Source of the DNA: Streptomyces altiplanensis
GTDB taxonomy: Bacteria; Actinomycetota; Actinomycetes; Streptomycetales; Streptomycetaceae
Assembly (NCBI GenBank): GCA_003719395.1
Contig: RHMC01000078.1
Span: 1-33,411, forward strand
Direction: 5' to 3'
DNA: 33,411 bases
Each line of letters opens with the position of its first letter. Positions within the stretch are counted from its first letter, which is position 1. The notes under the pieces are model-generated. The model searched no databases and was not told where the DNA came from. It saw only the letters and a list, made by a program, of their open reading frames with translations. The position numbers and the translations under genes are program-made. Below, one piece after another: positions 24,749-31,447 of the stretch.

Positions 24749-24768
24749 GGTGTGGGTATTGCCACACC
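24749..24768. promoter_or_regulatory. Candidate biotin operator between bioB and bioF
   Basis: GGTGTGG-gtattg-CCACACC is a perfect 7-bp inverted repeat with a 6-bp AT-rich centre. It sits mid-way between the divergent starts, 66 nt from bioB and 58 nt from bioF. A TAGTGT -10-like hexamer for bioF lies at 24790. It does not fit the published BirA, BioR or BioQ consensus sites as I know them. Confidence 0.5.
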
Positions 24769-24826
24769 CTGACCGCGCATGACCCCGGCTAGTGTCTGTT
24801 CGCTGCCTACAAAAAGGGACTCACTC

Positions 24827-25985
24827 ATGCCCCAGGGACCGTTCGACCCGTTCGGCTGGATCGACGAGCAGGCGGCGGCGCGCGCCACGGCCGGACTCGT
24901 CAGGACCCTGCGCCCGCGCCCCGCCGAGTCCGCCCTGCTCGACCTCGCGAGCAACGACTACCTCGGCCTCACCCGCCGCCCGGAGATCACCTCCGCCGCC
25001 GCGGAGGCCGCCCGCCTCTGGGGCGCGGGCGCCACCGGGTCGCGGCTCGTCACCGGCTCCACGCGGCTGCACGCCGAACTGGAGCGGGAACTGGCCGACT
25101 TCTGCGGCTTCGAGGCAGCCCTCGTCCTCTCCTCCGGTTACGCCGCCAACCTCGCCGCTCTCACCGGGCTCACCGGTCACGGTGCCCTGATCGTGTCCGA
25201 CGCCCTCAACCACGCCTCGATCGTCGACGGCTGGCGTGCTCGCGCGCGCCCACGACCGCCGGTGGTGCCCGCACGCCGACCCCGACGCCATACGCAAGAC
25301 GCTCGACGCGCACGAGGGCCGCGCCCTCGCCGTCACCGACTCGGTGTTCTCGGTGGACGGCGACGCGGCGCCCCTGCCGGAACTGGCGGCGGCCTGCCGT
25401 GCGTACGGAGCGGGGCCTCGTCGACGACGCGCACGGCGCGGCGTCCTGGGCGACGGCGGCAGGGGCGCACTGGACGCGGCGGGCCTCGCGGGAGCGGACG
25501 GCGTCGTCGCCACTCTCACCCTGTCGAAGTCGCTCGGCAGCCAGGGCGGAGCGGTCCTCGGCCCGGCCCGTGTCATCGACCACCTCGTCAACACGGCCCG
25601 TACCTTCATCTTCGACACCGGACTGGCACCGGCCGCCGCGGGCGCGGCGCTGGCGAGCGTACGGCTGCTGCGCCGCGAACCGGAGCTGGCGGGCAGGGCC
25701 CGGAGCGTCGCCCTCTCGCTGCACCGCGGACTGACGGACGCCGGCCTGAGCGCCGTACGCCCGGACGCCGCCGTGGTGTCGGTGCTGGCGCCCTCGCCGG
25801 AGGCGGCGGTGCGGTGGGCGGCCGACTGCCGGGCGGCCGGTCTCGTGGTGGGCTGTTTCCGGCCCCCTTCGGTGCCGGACGGGATCTCCCGGCTCAGGCT
25901 GACCGCGCGGGCGGACCTGACGGGCCGGCAGATAGTGGAGGCGGTGGACACGGTCGTGCGGACCGCGCCCACCGCTGCCTTCTGA
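24827..25985 (+). CDS. bioF: 8-amino-7-oxononanoate synthase (at least three indels)
   Basis: BioF condenses pimeloyl-ACP/CoA with alanine to KAPA, PLP-dependent. Visible features are LLDLASNDYLGLTRRPEI, GAGATGSRLVTGSTRLHAEL, the segment DALNHASIVDG with the conserved His, TDSVFSVDGDAAPL, and the Schiff-base Lys in TLSKSLGSQGG, ending in RLRLTARADL. After HASIVDG (near nt 25230) the frame changes. Near nt 25411-25440 a further short scrambled stretch hides VDDAHG, which is present in another frame. The span of 1159 nt is not a multiple of three. ATG 24827 follows AAAAAGGGA. A biotin pathway otherwise intact argues for sequencing errors rather than loss. Confidence 0.87.
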
Positions 25986-26366
25986 GAGCCGGCGGTCGAT
26001 TCCCCGGACAGGGGCCGGAGAGCTGCGTGGGGGAATTCCGGCGCCGGCAGCAGCTTCCGTAACCGCTGTCCCCCACCTGCCGGCGTCGGCCGACCGAACT
26101 CGCCCGGAAATCAAGGCGGGTGAGCACCATCTGGTGACGCGGCCTTCACGGCTTCTCCACGGCCCTGCACAAGACCTGGCTCAAATGGACTACCGCGCAG
26201 CAGAGTTCACCGCTTCGAGCGACAGACATCTGCGTATCTCGGGGGATCACGCCCGGTAACGGCACCGTGAGTGGCACTCTGGCGCGGAGCACAATCCGAG
26301 GCCGTCCTCGAAGTTCATCCGCTACGAGTCGGAGTCCGGCCCCGGTGGGAAAGGGACAGCGTCGCC
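25986..26366. other. Intergenic region bioF-HATPase, no gene seen
   Basis: 381 bp. I see no convincing ORF. Small dyads occur: ATTCCCC (25999-26005) with GGGGAAT (26030-26036), a possible bioF terminator, and CACCA/TGGTG (26125-26136). The part from about 26140 is AT-richer and probably contains the promoter and leader of the downstream ATPase gene. Confidence 0.4.
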
Positions 26367-26798
26367 ATGGCAGACCACCAGGAAGTATCCGTCACTCTGC
26401 CGAGCGAGCCAGCCTCGGTCTCCGCGGCCAGGAGATATGTCGCGGAGATTCTCGGCGAATGGGGCATGCCCCCGGGATCCGACGCCGCCGATACCGTCCG
26501 GCTGATCGTTTCGGAACTTGCGACCAATGCCGTTCAGCACACCTTCGGGCAGTCGCCGACGTTCACCGTGGACGTACAGCTGGAGCGGGACGAGCAGCTG
26601 CGCATCGGCGTCACCGACAGTCACCCGCGCTGGCCGAAACGGCTGCCCGCCGCCGTCCAGCAGGACAACGGGCGCGGCATGGTGATCATCCGCTGGCTCA
26701 CCGCCGAGTACGGCGGACGGGTGTCCGTCCAGCCCACCAGGGACGGCGGCAAGACCGTGTGGATCGCACTGCCCTGGACCGTATCCGTCCAGCAGTAG
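26367..26798 (+). CDS. Anti-sigma-type ATP-binding protein (HATPase_c, RsbW-like)
   Basis: 143 residues of a single GHKL ATPase domain without HTH or receiver parts. The N-box is ELATNAVQHTF (residues 50-60), the G1 region VTDSHPRWP (82-90) and the G2 box DNGRGMVIIRWL (100-111). Such stand-alone proteins in Streptomyces are serine kinases or anti-sigma-like switch partners; no anti-anti-sigma or sigma gene is adjacent here. ATG 26367 is chosen for the match to family length, with a GGGAAAGGG stretch 14-22 nt upstream. It converges on the LysR remnant with a gap of only 3 nt. Confidence 0.88.
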   Translation: MADHQEVSVTLPSEPASVSAARRYVAEILGEWGMPPGSDAADTVRLIVSELATNAVQHTFGQSPTFTVDVQLERDEQLRIGVTDSHPRWPKRLPAAVQQDNGRGMVIIRWLTAEYGGRVSVQPTRDGGKTVWIALPWTVSVQQ

Positions 26799-26801
26799 GG
26801 C

Positions 26802-27063
26802 TCAGGCCGCACAGGCCCGGCCGAAGGCACCGCGCAGCAGCGCGCGCAGGGTTGCCCGCCGGGCTCGCCTCACCGGGCCGGTACGCCACCGAGATCGTGC
26901 GCCGCAGCCCGGCCGGTCCCAGCGGCCGTACGCCTACCGGCGTCATCGCCGTCGCGGCAACCATCTCGGGCACCACGGCCACCCCGAGCCCCGCGCTGAC
27001 CAGCGCGCACACCAGCACGTAACCGGGCGACTCGCACACGACCGCCGGTGTCGCCGCCGGCAT
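26802..27063 (-). pseudogene. C-terminal fragment of a LysR-family regulator
   Basis: It encodes only the last part of a LysR effector domain: PAVVCESPGYVLVCALVSAG, LGVAVVPEMVA, GLRRTISVAYRPGE, and, after a shift near nt 26870, LRALLRGAFGRACAA to a TGA at 26802. The HTH and about two thirds of the protein are missing. The fragment stops exactly where the divergent LysE gene lacks its own start, so one deletion truncated both genes. Confidence 0.75.
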
Positions 27064-27676
27064 GGTCGCCAGGCCCGGTGCGGATTTCACCGTCGTCGTA
27101 CACAACGCGCTCGTCTCCCGCCGGGACGGGGTCGCCTGCGCGGTGGGCGCCGCGGGCGGGCTCCTCGTCCGCGCGGCGCCGGCCGTGGCGGGACTGGCGG
27201 CCGTACTCGTCGCCGTACCGGCGCTCTTCCGCGCGTCCAGCTGCTCGGCTGGCGCCTACATCCTCTACCTCGGCTGCCGGACCCTGAGGTCCGCGCTGCG
27301 CCCGGCGCCGCGGAAGGGGCCGGAGCCCGAGCCCGGCGGACCGACGGCGACCGCGGCCCGCGGCGTCGGCCGCAGTCTGCGCCAGGGCTTCCTCACCAAC
27401 GCGCTCAACCCCAAGGCGCCGGTTCTCTTCCTCAGCCTGCTGCCCCAGTTCGTCCCGGCGGACCAGCAGCCGCTGCCCAGGACGCTGCTGCTCGCCACCG
27501 TCGTCGTCGTTCACGTACTGCTGTGGTTCCCCGCCGTGGCCCTGCTCGTGGACGGGCTCGGCAGGTGGCTGCGGCGGCCGGGCGCGGTCCGCGCCGTGGA
27601 AGCGGTCAGCGGGACCGCGCTCTCCGTACTGGGGGTGGTCCTGCTGACAGGCCCGGTGGCGGCGGCCACCGTGTAA
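27062..27676 (+). CDS. LysE/RhtB-type amino-acid exporter, N-terminally truncated
   Basis: 204 residues as read. The family usually begins with a full first transmembrane helix before PGPDFxxV; here the frame opens directly at ARPGADFTVVVHNAL, so roughly 15-20 N-terminal residues are absent. The rest is intact: AVGAAGGLLVRAAPAVAGLA, the GAYILYLGCRTLRSAL helix, GFLTNALNPKAPVLFLSLLP with the family NPK motif, then two further hydrophobic segments. An ATG at 27062 lies in frame but without a good RBS. It probably does not make a working exporter unless the truncation is an assembly artefact. Confidence 0.75.
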   Translation: MVARPGADFTVVVHNALVSRRDGVACAVGAAGGLLVRAAPAVAGLAAVLVAVPALFRASSCSAGAYILYLGCRTLRSALRPAPRKGPEPEPGGPTATAARGVGRSLRQGFLTNALNPKAPVLFLSLLPQFVPADQQPLPRTLLLATVVVVHVLLWFPAVALLVDGLGRWLRRPGAVRAVEAVSGTALSVLGVVLLTGPVAAATV

Positions 27677-27722
27677 CGCGCCCGCCCCACCGCGGCGTCG
27701 GCCCACCGCCCGCGCCGCCGCG

Positions 27723-28110
27723 TCAGACGGGCTTGATCTCCTCCGCGCCGCGCTCCACGCAGAATTCGTTGCCCTCGGGGTCGGCCATGACGACCCAGCC
27801 CCGGCCGTCCTCGGTGCGCGCGGTCGTCGACGATCCGCGCACCGAGCGCGCCGAGCCGCTCCACCTCGGCATCCCGCGTACCGTGCGGCGGCTGGATGTC
27901 GAGGTGGACGCGGTTCTTGCCGGCCTTGTCCCCGGGAACCCGTATGAACAGCAGTCCGGGCACACCGGGTCGCTCCGGATCGATCAGCACCTCGTCGTCA
28001 CCCGGCTCGTCCAGCAGCTTGTAACCGGTCAGGCGGGACCAGAACTCGGCGATCGCGTACGGGTCGTGGGCGTCGAAGGTGATGTGACGTACCGGATTCA
28101 GGAAGGTCAT
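27723..28110 (-). CDS. VOC-superfamily protein (one frameshift)
   Basis: About 128 residues after correction, starting at ATG 28110 (MTFLNPVRHITFDAHDPYAI). It has strand KNRVHLDIQPPHGT with the metal His, and after a one-base insertion near nt 27822 the C-terminus DGRGWVVMADPEGNEFCVER. The 388-nt span fits +1. It is similar in type to the VOC protein at 21082-21444 but not a close copy. Function unknown. It converges on the LysE remnant and lies just downstream of the NlpC/P60 gene on the same strand. Confidence 0.82.
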
Positions 28111-28154
28111 GGTGGGGAACATATCTCCGCGGACCGGCATCCGGACGGGAAATA

Positions 28155-28628
28155 TCAGCGCACGCGGCCGTACCAGACGCTCTTGGACCAGATCTTCTCC
28201 AGCTTCACCACGGAGCCGGACTTGGGGGAGTGCCAGATCTTGCCGCTCCCGGCGTAGATGCCCACGTGGTAGACGTTCCGCCCGGAGTGGAAGAAGACCA
28301 GGTCCCCGCGCTGACGGCTGGAGGCGGAGATGTGCCGGGTCTTGTTGTACTGGGACTGGGCGGTGCGTGGCAGGCTCTTGCCGACCTTCTTGTACGAATA
28401 GAGCGTCAGCCCTGAGCAGTCGAACCGGCTCGGGCCCGCCGCCCCGTACTTGTACGGGGCCCCCTTCTTCGACGCGGCGACGTTGAGCGCCTTCGTCGAA
28501 TGCGATGCGGCCTGCGCCTCGGTGACGGCACCGGGCGCCAGCATCGTGGTGCCGATCGCGGCGAGGGTGAGAGCCGAAGCGGCTCCGGCCCGGGACAGTA
28601 CGGACGGGACATGCTTGTGCGCGGTCAT
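28155..28628 (-). CDS. Secreted NlpC/P60 cell-wall hydrolase
   Basis: 157 residues from ATG 28628. A signal peptide (about 1-41, hydrophobic AASALTLAAIGTTMLAPGAV and AQA cleavage-like site) is followed by a single NlpC/P60 domain: catalytic Cys71 in RFDCSGLTLYSY, His121 in YHVGIYAG and polar His133 in WHSPKSG. It is predicted to be a D,L-endopeptidase cutting peptidoglycan stem peptides outside the cell. No LysM or other wall-binding domain is present, so it is a minimal enzyme. Its leader contains a c-di-AMP riboswitch, a known class of control for wall hydrolases in Streptomyces. Confidence 0.93.
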   Translation of the reverse strand: MTAHKHVPSVLSRAGAASALTLAAIGTTMLAPGAVTEAQAASHSTKALNVAASKKGAPYKYGAAGPSRFDCSGLTLYSYKKVGKSLPRTAQSQYNKTRHISASSRQRGDLVFFHSGRNVYHVGIYAGSGKIWHSPKSGSVVKLEKIWSKSVWYGRVR

Positions 28629-28634
28629 GCGCAA

Positions 28635-28830
28635 CCCTTCGTCAGCCGCCTGTGAAGGATGACCTGTCGGGTTCGGACAGGCGAAGATGCCCGGCCGCGG
28701 TGTGCGGCTTCACCCCGAGGGACGACCGTCTCCGGCCACCCCGTACTGCTTGGGTCCTCCACTCCTGCCGATGCACTCCTGTCGACCAGTCATCCGGAAC
28801 GGCGGCAGGACTCAGCGTCCGCCCGGACCG
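28635..28830 (-). ncRNA. Cyclic di-AMP (ydaO/yuaA-type) riboswitch
   Basis: On the minus strand, the conserved blocks appear in order: CTGAGTCCTGCCGCC (28815-28801), GGCAGGAGTGGAGGACCCA, GGGGTGAAGCCGC, then GCCTGTCCGAACCCGACAGG and the closing CTTCACAGGCGGC. This is the pattern of the ydaO-yuaA motif, which binds c-di-AMP and usually turns off autolysin and K+-transport genes. It ends a few bases before the NlpC/P60 start. A terminator or sequestering platform was not resolved by eye. Exact ends are approximate. Confidence 0.85.
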
Positions 28831-29128
28831 CCCCGCCGCGGTGGCGGGGGCTTGTCGTCCCAGGGATCTTCACTCATGAACGGCCGGATTTCCGAGCCGA
28901 AACGGCATTTTGTGAGGCTGATCACCGCTGACCCGTTCGGGTGGACAGGGGTGTTTTCGGCACCGGGCGCCGGTGTCCGACGACCGCCGTACCAGCGGCG
29001 GAATGTCCAATTCCGCCAAATGCGCAGGTGTGTTGCGCAAGCGGGGTCATACCGCTGTTCAGGTATTTCCTACGCCTTTTGAGTGAGTTCCTCTCGTACG
29101 CCAATGGGAGGAGCCGACCGCGTGTTCC
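28831..29128 (-). other. Non-coding region upstream of riboswitch with dyads, unexplained
   Basis: Nearly 300 bp, AT-richer than its surroundings at 28990-29110. It holds GGCGGAAT/ATTCCGCC (28997-29004 and 29010-29017, 5-nt loop), two TGCGCA copies (29021, 29034) and ATACC/GGTAT around nt 29050-29066. The only ORF (28922-29104, TTG start) has low GC3 and looks non-coding. It probably contains the promoter of the riboswitch transcript and perhaps a structured RNA. Confidence 0.4.
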
Positions 29129-29437
29129 TCAACTCGCGGACACGGCTGGCAGGGTGACCCGGCCCGCCCGCCGCTCCCCGTCGAGCACGCGCAGGGCCCG
29201 CGCGAGCGTGGCGGCGTGCACGCGCGTCTCGCCCCGCTCGTGCATCAGGGCGAGAGCGTCCCGCAGGCCGGCGGCCTTCCCGGCGAGCGCCTGGGCGGCC
29301 CGCAGCGCGCCATAGGTGTCGGTGCCGCGTGCGGGGTTGATCCGTCCCATCAGATCGAGCACTTCGAGATAGCGGTCGACGAATTCGCACTCGGCGCGCG
29401 TCAGTGCGGGCAGCGGCGGCAGTTCGGGCGGCAGCAT
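29129..29437 (-). CDS. Small helical protein co-directional with the ClpP-like gene, unknown function
   Basis: 102 residues from ATG 29437 (GAGGTG lies 10 nt upstream; GTG 29449 is an alternative). I do not recognise the family. It begins with proline-rich LPPELPPLPALT, then is predicted all-helical: CEFVDRYLEVLDLMGRI, GALRAAQALAGKAAGLRDAL, HAATLARALRVLDGERRAG. It starts 8 nt after the stop of the degenerate ClpP gene and is almost certainly translated with it. It may be an adaptor or a stabilising partner of that protein (inference from position only). Confidence 0.65.
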   Translation of the reverse strand: MLPPELPPLPALTRAECEFVDRYLEVLDLMGRINPARGTDTYGALRAAQALAGKAAGLRDALALMHERGETRVHAATLARALRVLDGERRAGRVTLPAVSAS

Positions 29438-29445
29438 GCGCGGGT

Positions 29446-30099
29446 TCACCTCGAAGCCGGGGAGGCGGGCGCGGCCTTGCGGCTCTGCACGACGTGGTCC
29501 ACCAGGCCGTACGCCATCGCGGCCTCGGCCGTGAGCACCTTGTCGCGCTCGATGTCGTCGTCGACGCGCTCCGTGCTCTGGCCGGTGTGCCGTGCGAGGA
29601 GTCGAGTGAGCGTCTGCCGCATGCGCGTCAGCTCCCGCGCCTCGATCTCCAGGTCCGAAGGCCGGCCGTGCACGGGCCGGTCGATGGACGGCTGGCTGAG
29701 CAGTACCCGGGCGCCCGGCAGGGCGAGGCGCTTGCCCGGTGTGCCGGCCGCGAGCAGTACGGCGGCGGAGGCGGCGGCCTGGCCCAGGCAGATCGTCTCC
29801 ACGTCGCAGCTCACGAACCGGATGGTGTCGTAGATCGCGGACATCGCGGTGTGCGAGCCGCCGGGGGAGTTGATGTAGAGCGAGATGACCCGGTCGGGGG
29901 CGGCGTGTTCGAGGTGCATGAACTGCGCCGTCACGTCGTTGGCCGCGGCGTCGTCGACGGCCGTTCCCAGGAAGACGATCCGCTCCGCGAGCAGTTTCGC
30001 GTACGGATCGACCGTGCGGGTCCCGGTGGTGGTGCGCTCGGTGAACTCGGGCAGTACGTAGCGGGCGCTGTAGGTGCTGCGGGCGGTGGATCGGTTCAT
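29446..30099 (-). CDS. ClpP-like protein with degenerate catalytic triad
   Basis: 217 residues with an intact frame. It keeps the ClpP fold: ERIVFLGTAVDDAAANDV, ISLYINSPGGSHTAMSAIYD, LAAGTPGKRLALPGARVL, SDLEIEARELTRMR, LTAEAAMAYGLVDHVV. The nucleophile position of GQAASxA is Ala110 (GQAAASAA; a Ser follows one residue later), and the catalytic His of HQP is Ser135 (LLSQPS), at the correct 25-residue spacing. The Asp (about 182) remains. It should be inactive alone and could be a ClpR-like subunit of a mixed ring. The substitutions cannot come from single indels. GGAGG precedes ATG 30099. It is divergent from a Phd-type antitoxin with 62 bp between starts. Confidence 0.85.
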   Translation of the reverse strand: MNRSTARSTYSARYVLPEFTERTTTGTRTVDPYAKLLAERIVFLGTAVDDAAANDVTAQFMHLEHAAPDRVISLYINSPGGSHTAMSAIYDTIRFVSCDVETICLGQAAASAAVLLAAGTPGKRLALPGARVLLSQPSIDRPVHGRPSDLEIEARELTRMRQTLTRLLARHTGQSTERVDDDIERDKVLTAEAAMAYGLVDHVVQSRKAAPASPASR

Positions 30100-30129
30100 G
30101 GCGGTGCCTCCGAAGCCTCTGTAAAAAAT

Positions 30130-30154
30130 GTACAGGACGTACAGCTCGTACTAT
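30130..30154. promoter_or_regulatory. Triple GTAC repeats and -10 in the divergent antitoxin/ClpP promoter
   Basis: GTAC occurs at 30130, 30139 and 30148, heading three 9-nt units: GTACAGGAC, GTACAGCTC and GTACTATGG. The third contains TACTAT (30149-30154), a -10 hexamer that places the transcription start at or next to ATG 30162 (leaderless). This arrangement suggests cooperative binding by a repressor covering both promoters. Confidence 0.55.
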
Positions 30155-30161
30155 GGGGAGC

Positions 30162-30446
30162 ATGGCCTACGAGATTCCGGTGACGCAAGCCCGGGCAGAG
30201 CTGGCGGAGCTGATCAACCGCGTCGTGTACGGCGGCGAGCGGGTGGTCGTGACGCGGCACGGGAAGCCGCTGGTGGCGCTGGTTTCCGCCGCTGACCTGG
30301 CACGGCTTGAAGGTGAGCAGCAGGAGGCGGCCGAGGAGCCGGTGGTCCGCTCGGTCTCCGCGATCGGCTCAACGCCGTCCGCTCCGGGCGAACGGCGCCG
30401 CTTCGGAATCGCCGCCGAACACCGCGGCGAAACCTTCGGCAGCTGA
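30162..30446 (+). CDS. Phd/YefM-type antitoxin, no adjacent toxin
   Basis: 94 residues. The Phd/YefM DNA-binding half is clear: EIPVTQARAELAELINRVVY, GERVVVTRHGKPLVALVSAA, DLARLEG (residues 3-52). The rest is acidic then basic and likely unstructured (ending FGIAAEHRGETFGS). An alternative ATG lies at 30153. Phd proteins neutralise Doc- or RelE-type toxins and repress their own promoter through this domain. No toxin ORF follows in the 370 bp before ureA, so this is an orphan regulator. It is divergent from the ClpP-like gene with GTAC repeats between. Confidence 0.88.
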   Translation: MAYEIPVTQARAELAELINRVVYGGERVVVTRHGKPLVALVSAADLARLEGEQQEAAEEPVVRSVSAIGSTPSAPGERRRFGIAAEHRGETFGS

Positions 30447-30816
30447 CGCCTCGGCCGCCCGGGGCCGGGGCCGTGCGACCCCGGGCCGCCCGCGGGTGTG
30501 ACGGCCGCGGCGCTGTATACGACGCGGCCCCCGGCCGCGGTGCGGGCCCCGGCCCCGTCGGCGGGGGCGGGCTGAACGCGCTGATGACCATGGATGCGCA
30601 AAGGCCCAGTTAACGCGTTGGAAAAACTTCCGCTCTAACGTGCAATGTCTGGCCGCTGGGCCAGAAAACGCAGGTCAACAGAGTGTTGAAGTTGGATATG
30701 GTCCCGCTGCGCCCGAGTTGGAAGCCGTGGTTCCGTACCCCCTCGGCCTCGCAGACGCGCTGGATTCCGTCTGCCCCCGTACGGGCGGCGCGGCGGTACA
30801 ACTGGAGGTGGCACGC
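30447..30816. other. Intergenic region antitoxin-ureA, no gene seen
   Basis: 370 bp. After the antitoxin stop, GCCCGGGG (30457-30464) pairs with CCCCGGGC (30479-30486), a likely terminator. The middle is extremely GC-rich; from about 30600 it becomes AT-richer and should hold the urease promoter. The stretch just before ureA is open in the ureA frame, but the GGAGG-spaced GTG at 30817 fits the family start. Confidence 0.45.
30610..30625 (+). promoter_or_regulatory. Candidate GlnR box upstream of ureA
   Basis: TTAAC, six bases, GAAAA matches the a-site/b-site layout gTnAC-n6-GaAAc of actinomycete GlnR boxes at 4 of 5 positions each. A second CTAAC half lies at 30635 but with imperfect spacing. 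Urease genes are known GlnR targets in Streptomyces. Confidence 0.4.
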
Positions 30817-31119
30817 GTGCAACTGACCCCGCACGAGCAGGAAAGACTGCTCATCCATGTGGCGGCGGACGTGGCGGAGAAACGACGCGCACGCGGCGTG
30901 AAACTCAACCACCCCGAAACGATCGCCCTCATCACCTCGCACATCCTCGAAGGCGCCCGCGACGGCCGCAGCGTCGCCGAACTCATGTCGTCGGGCCGCA
31001 AGGTGCTCACCCGTGACGACGTCATGGAGGGCATCCCGGAGATGATCCACGACGTACAGGTCGAGGCGACCTTCCCGGACGGCACCAAGCTCGTCACCGT
31101 CCACGAGCCGATCGCCTGA
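30817..31119 (+). CDS. ureA: Urease subunit gamma
   Basis: 100 residues, the usual length for UreA, with an intact frame. MQLTPHEQERLLIHVAADVA, then RGVKLNHPETIALITSHILE, VLTRDDVMEGIPEMI and VQVEATFPDGTKLVTVH are typical. It forms the outer helical part of the (UreABC)3 nickel enzyme that hydrolyses urea to ammonia and carbamate. GTG 30817 has GGAGG 8 nt upstream. ureB follows after 16 bp. First gene of the urease operon; a GlnR-like site lies about 200 bp upstream. Confidence 0.96.
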   Translation: MQLTPHEQERLLIHVAADVAEKRRARGVKLNHPETIALITSHILEGARDGRSVAELMSSGRKVLTRDDVMEGIPEMIHDVQVEATFPDGTKLVTVHEPIA

Positions 31120-31135
31120 CGGGGAACGGCAGCCG

Positions 31136-31447
31136 ATGATTCCCGGAGAAATCCTGTACGCCGACGCCCCCGTCGCTCTCAACGACGGCCTGCCCGTCAC
31201 CCGCCTCACCGTTCTGAACGCCGCCGACCGGCCCGTCCAGGTCGGCTCCCATTACCACTTCGCCGAGGCTAACCCCGGTCTCGACTTCGACCGCGCCGCC
31301 GCCCGCGGCCTGCGGCTGAACATCGCCGCGGGCACCGCCGTGCGCTTCGAGCCCGGCATCCCCGTCGACGTCGAACTCGTCCCCGTCGGAGGCCGGCGCA
31401 TCGTCGCCGGTCTGCGCGGGGAGACCGGAGGTGCCCTCGATGCCTGA
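31136..31447 (+). CDS. ureB: Urease subunit beta
   Basis: 103 residues. The start MIPGEILYADAPVALNDG is followed by the conserved VQVGSHYHFAEANPGLDFDR, GLRLNIAAGTAVRFEPG and VELVPVGGRRIVAGLRG. It is a structural beta-sandwich subunit between UreA and UreC. The gene overlaps ureC by 8 nt (ureC ATG at 31440), giving coupled translation. Confidence 0.96.
   Translation: MIPGEILYADAPVALNDGLPVTRLTVLNAADRPVQVGSHYHFAEANPGLDFDRAAARGLRLNIAAGTAVRFEPGIPVDVELVPVGGRRIVAGLRGETGGALDA

Noticed and set aside
24827..25985. bioF as a true pseudogene making the strain a biotin auxotroph
   Set aside because: The other bio genes are kept, and indels of the same kind hit many unrelated genes, so error is more likely. 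Not excluded.
28922..29104. 60-codon ORF starting TTG
   Set aside because: Codon use is unlike the neighbours (many A/T third positions), no RBS is seen, and the stretch is better explained as regulatory DNA or RNA.
29446..30099. Degenerate ClpP triad as a sequencing artefact
   Set aside because: The frame is intact with normal family motifs on both sides; the Ala and Ser substitutions need base changes, not indels.
30640..30816. Upstream in-frame extension of ureA (59 codons)
   Set aside because: UreA is about 100 residues and starts at MQLTPHEQ; the GTG at 30817 has a well-spaced GGAGG.
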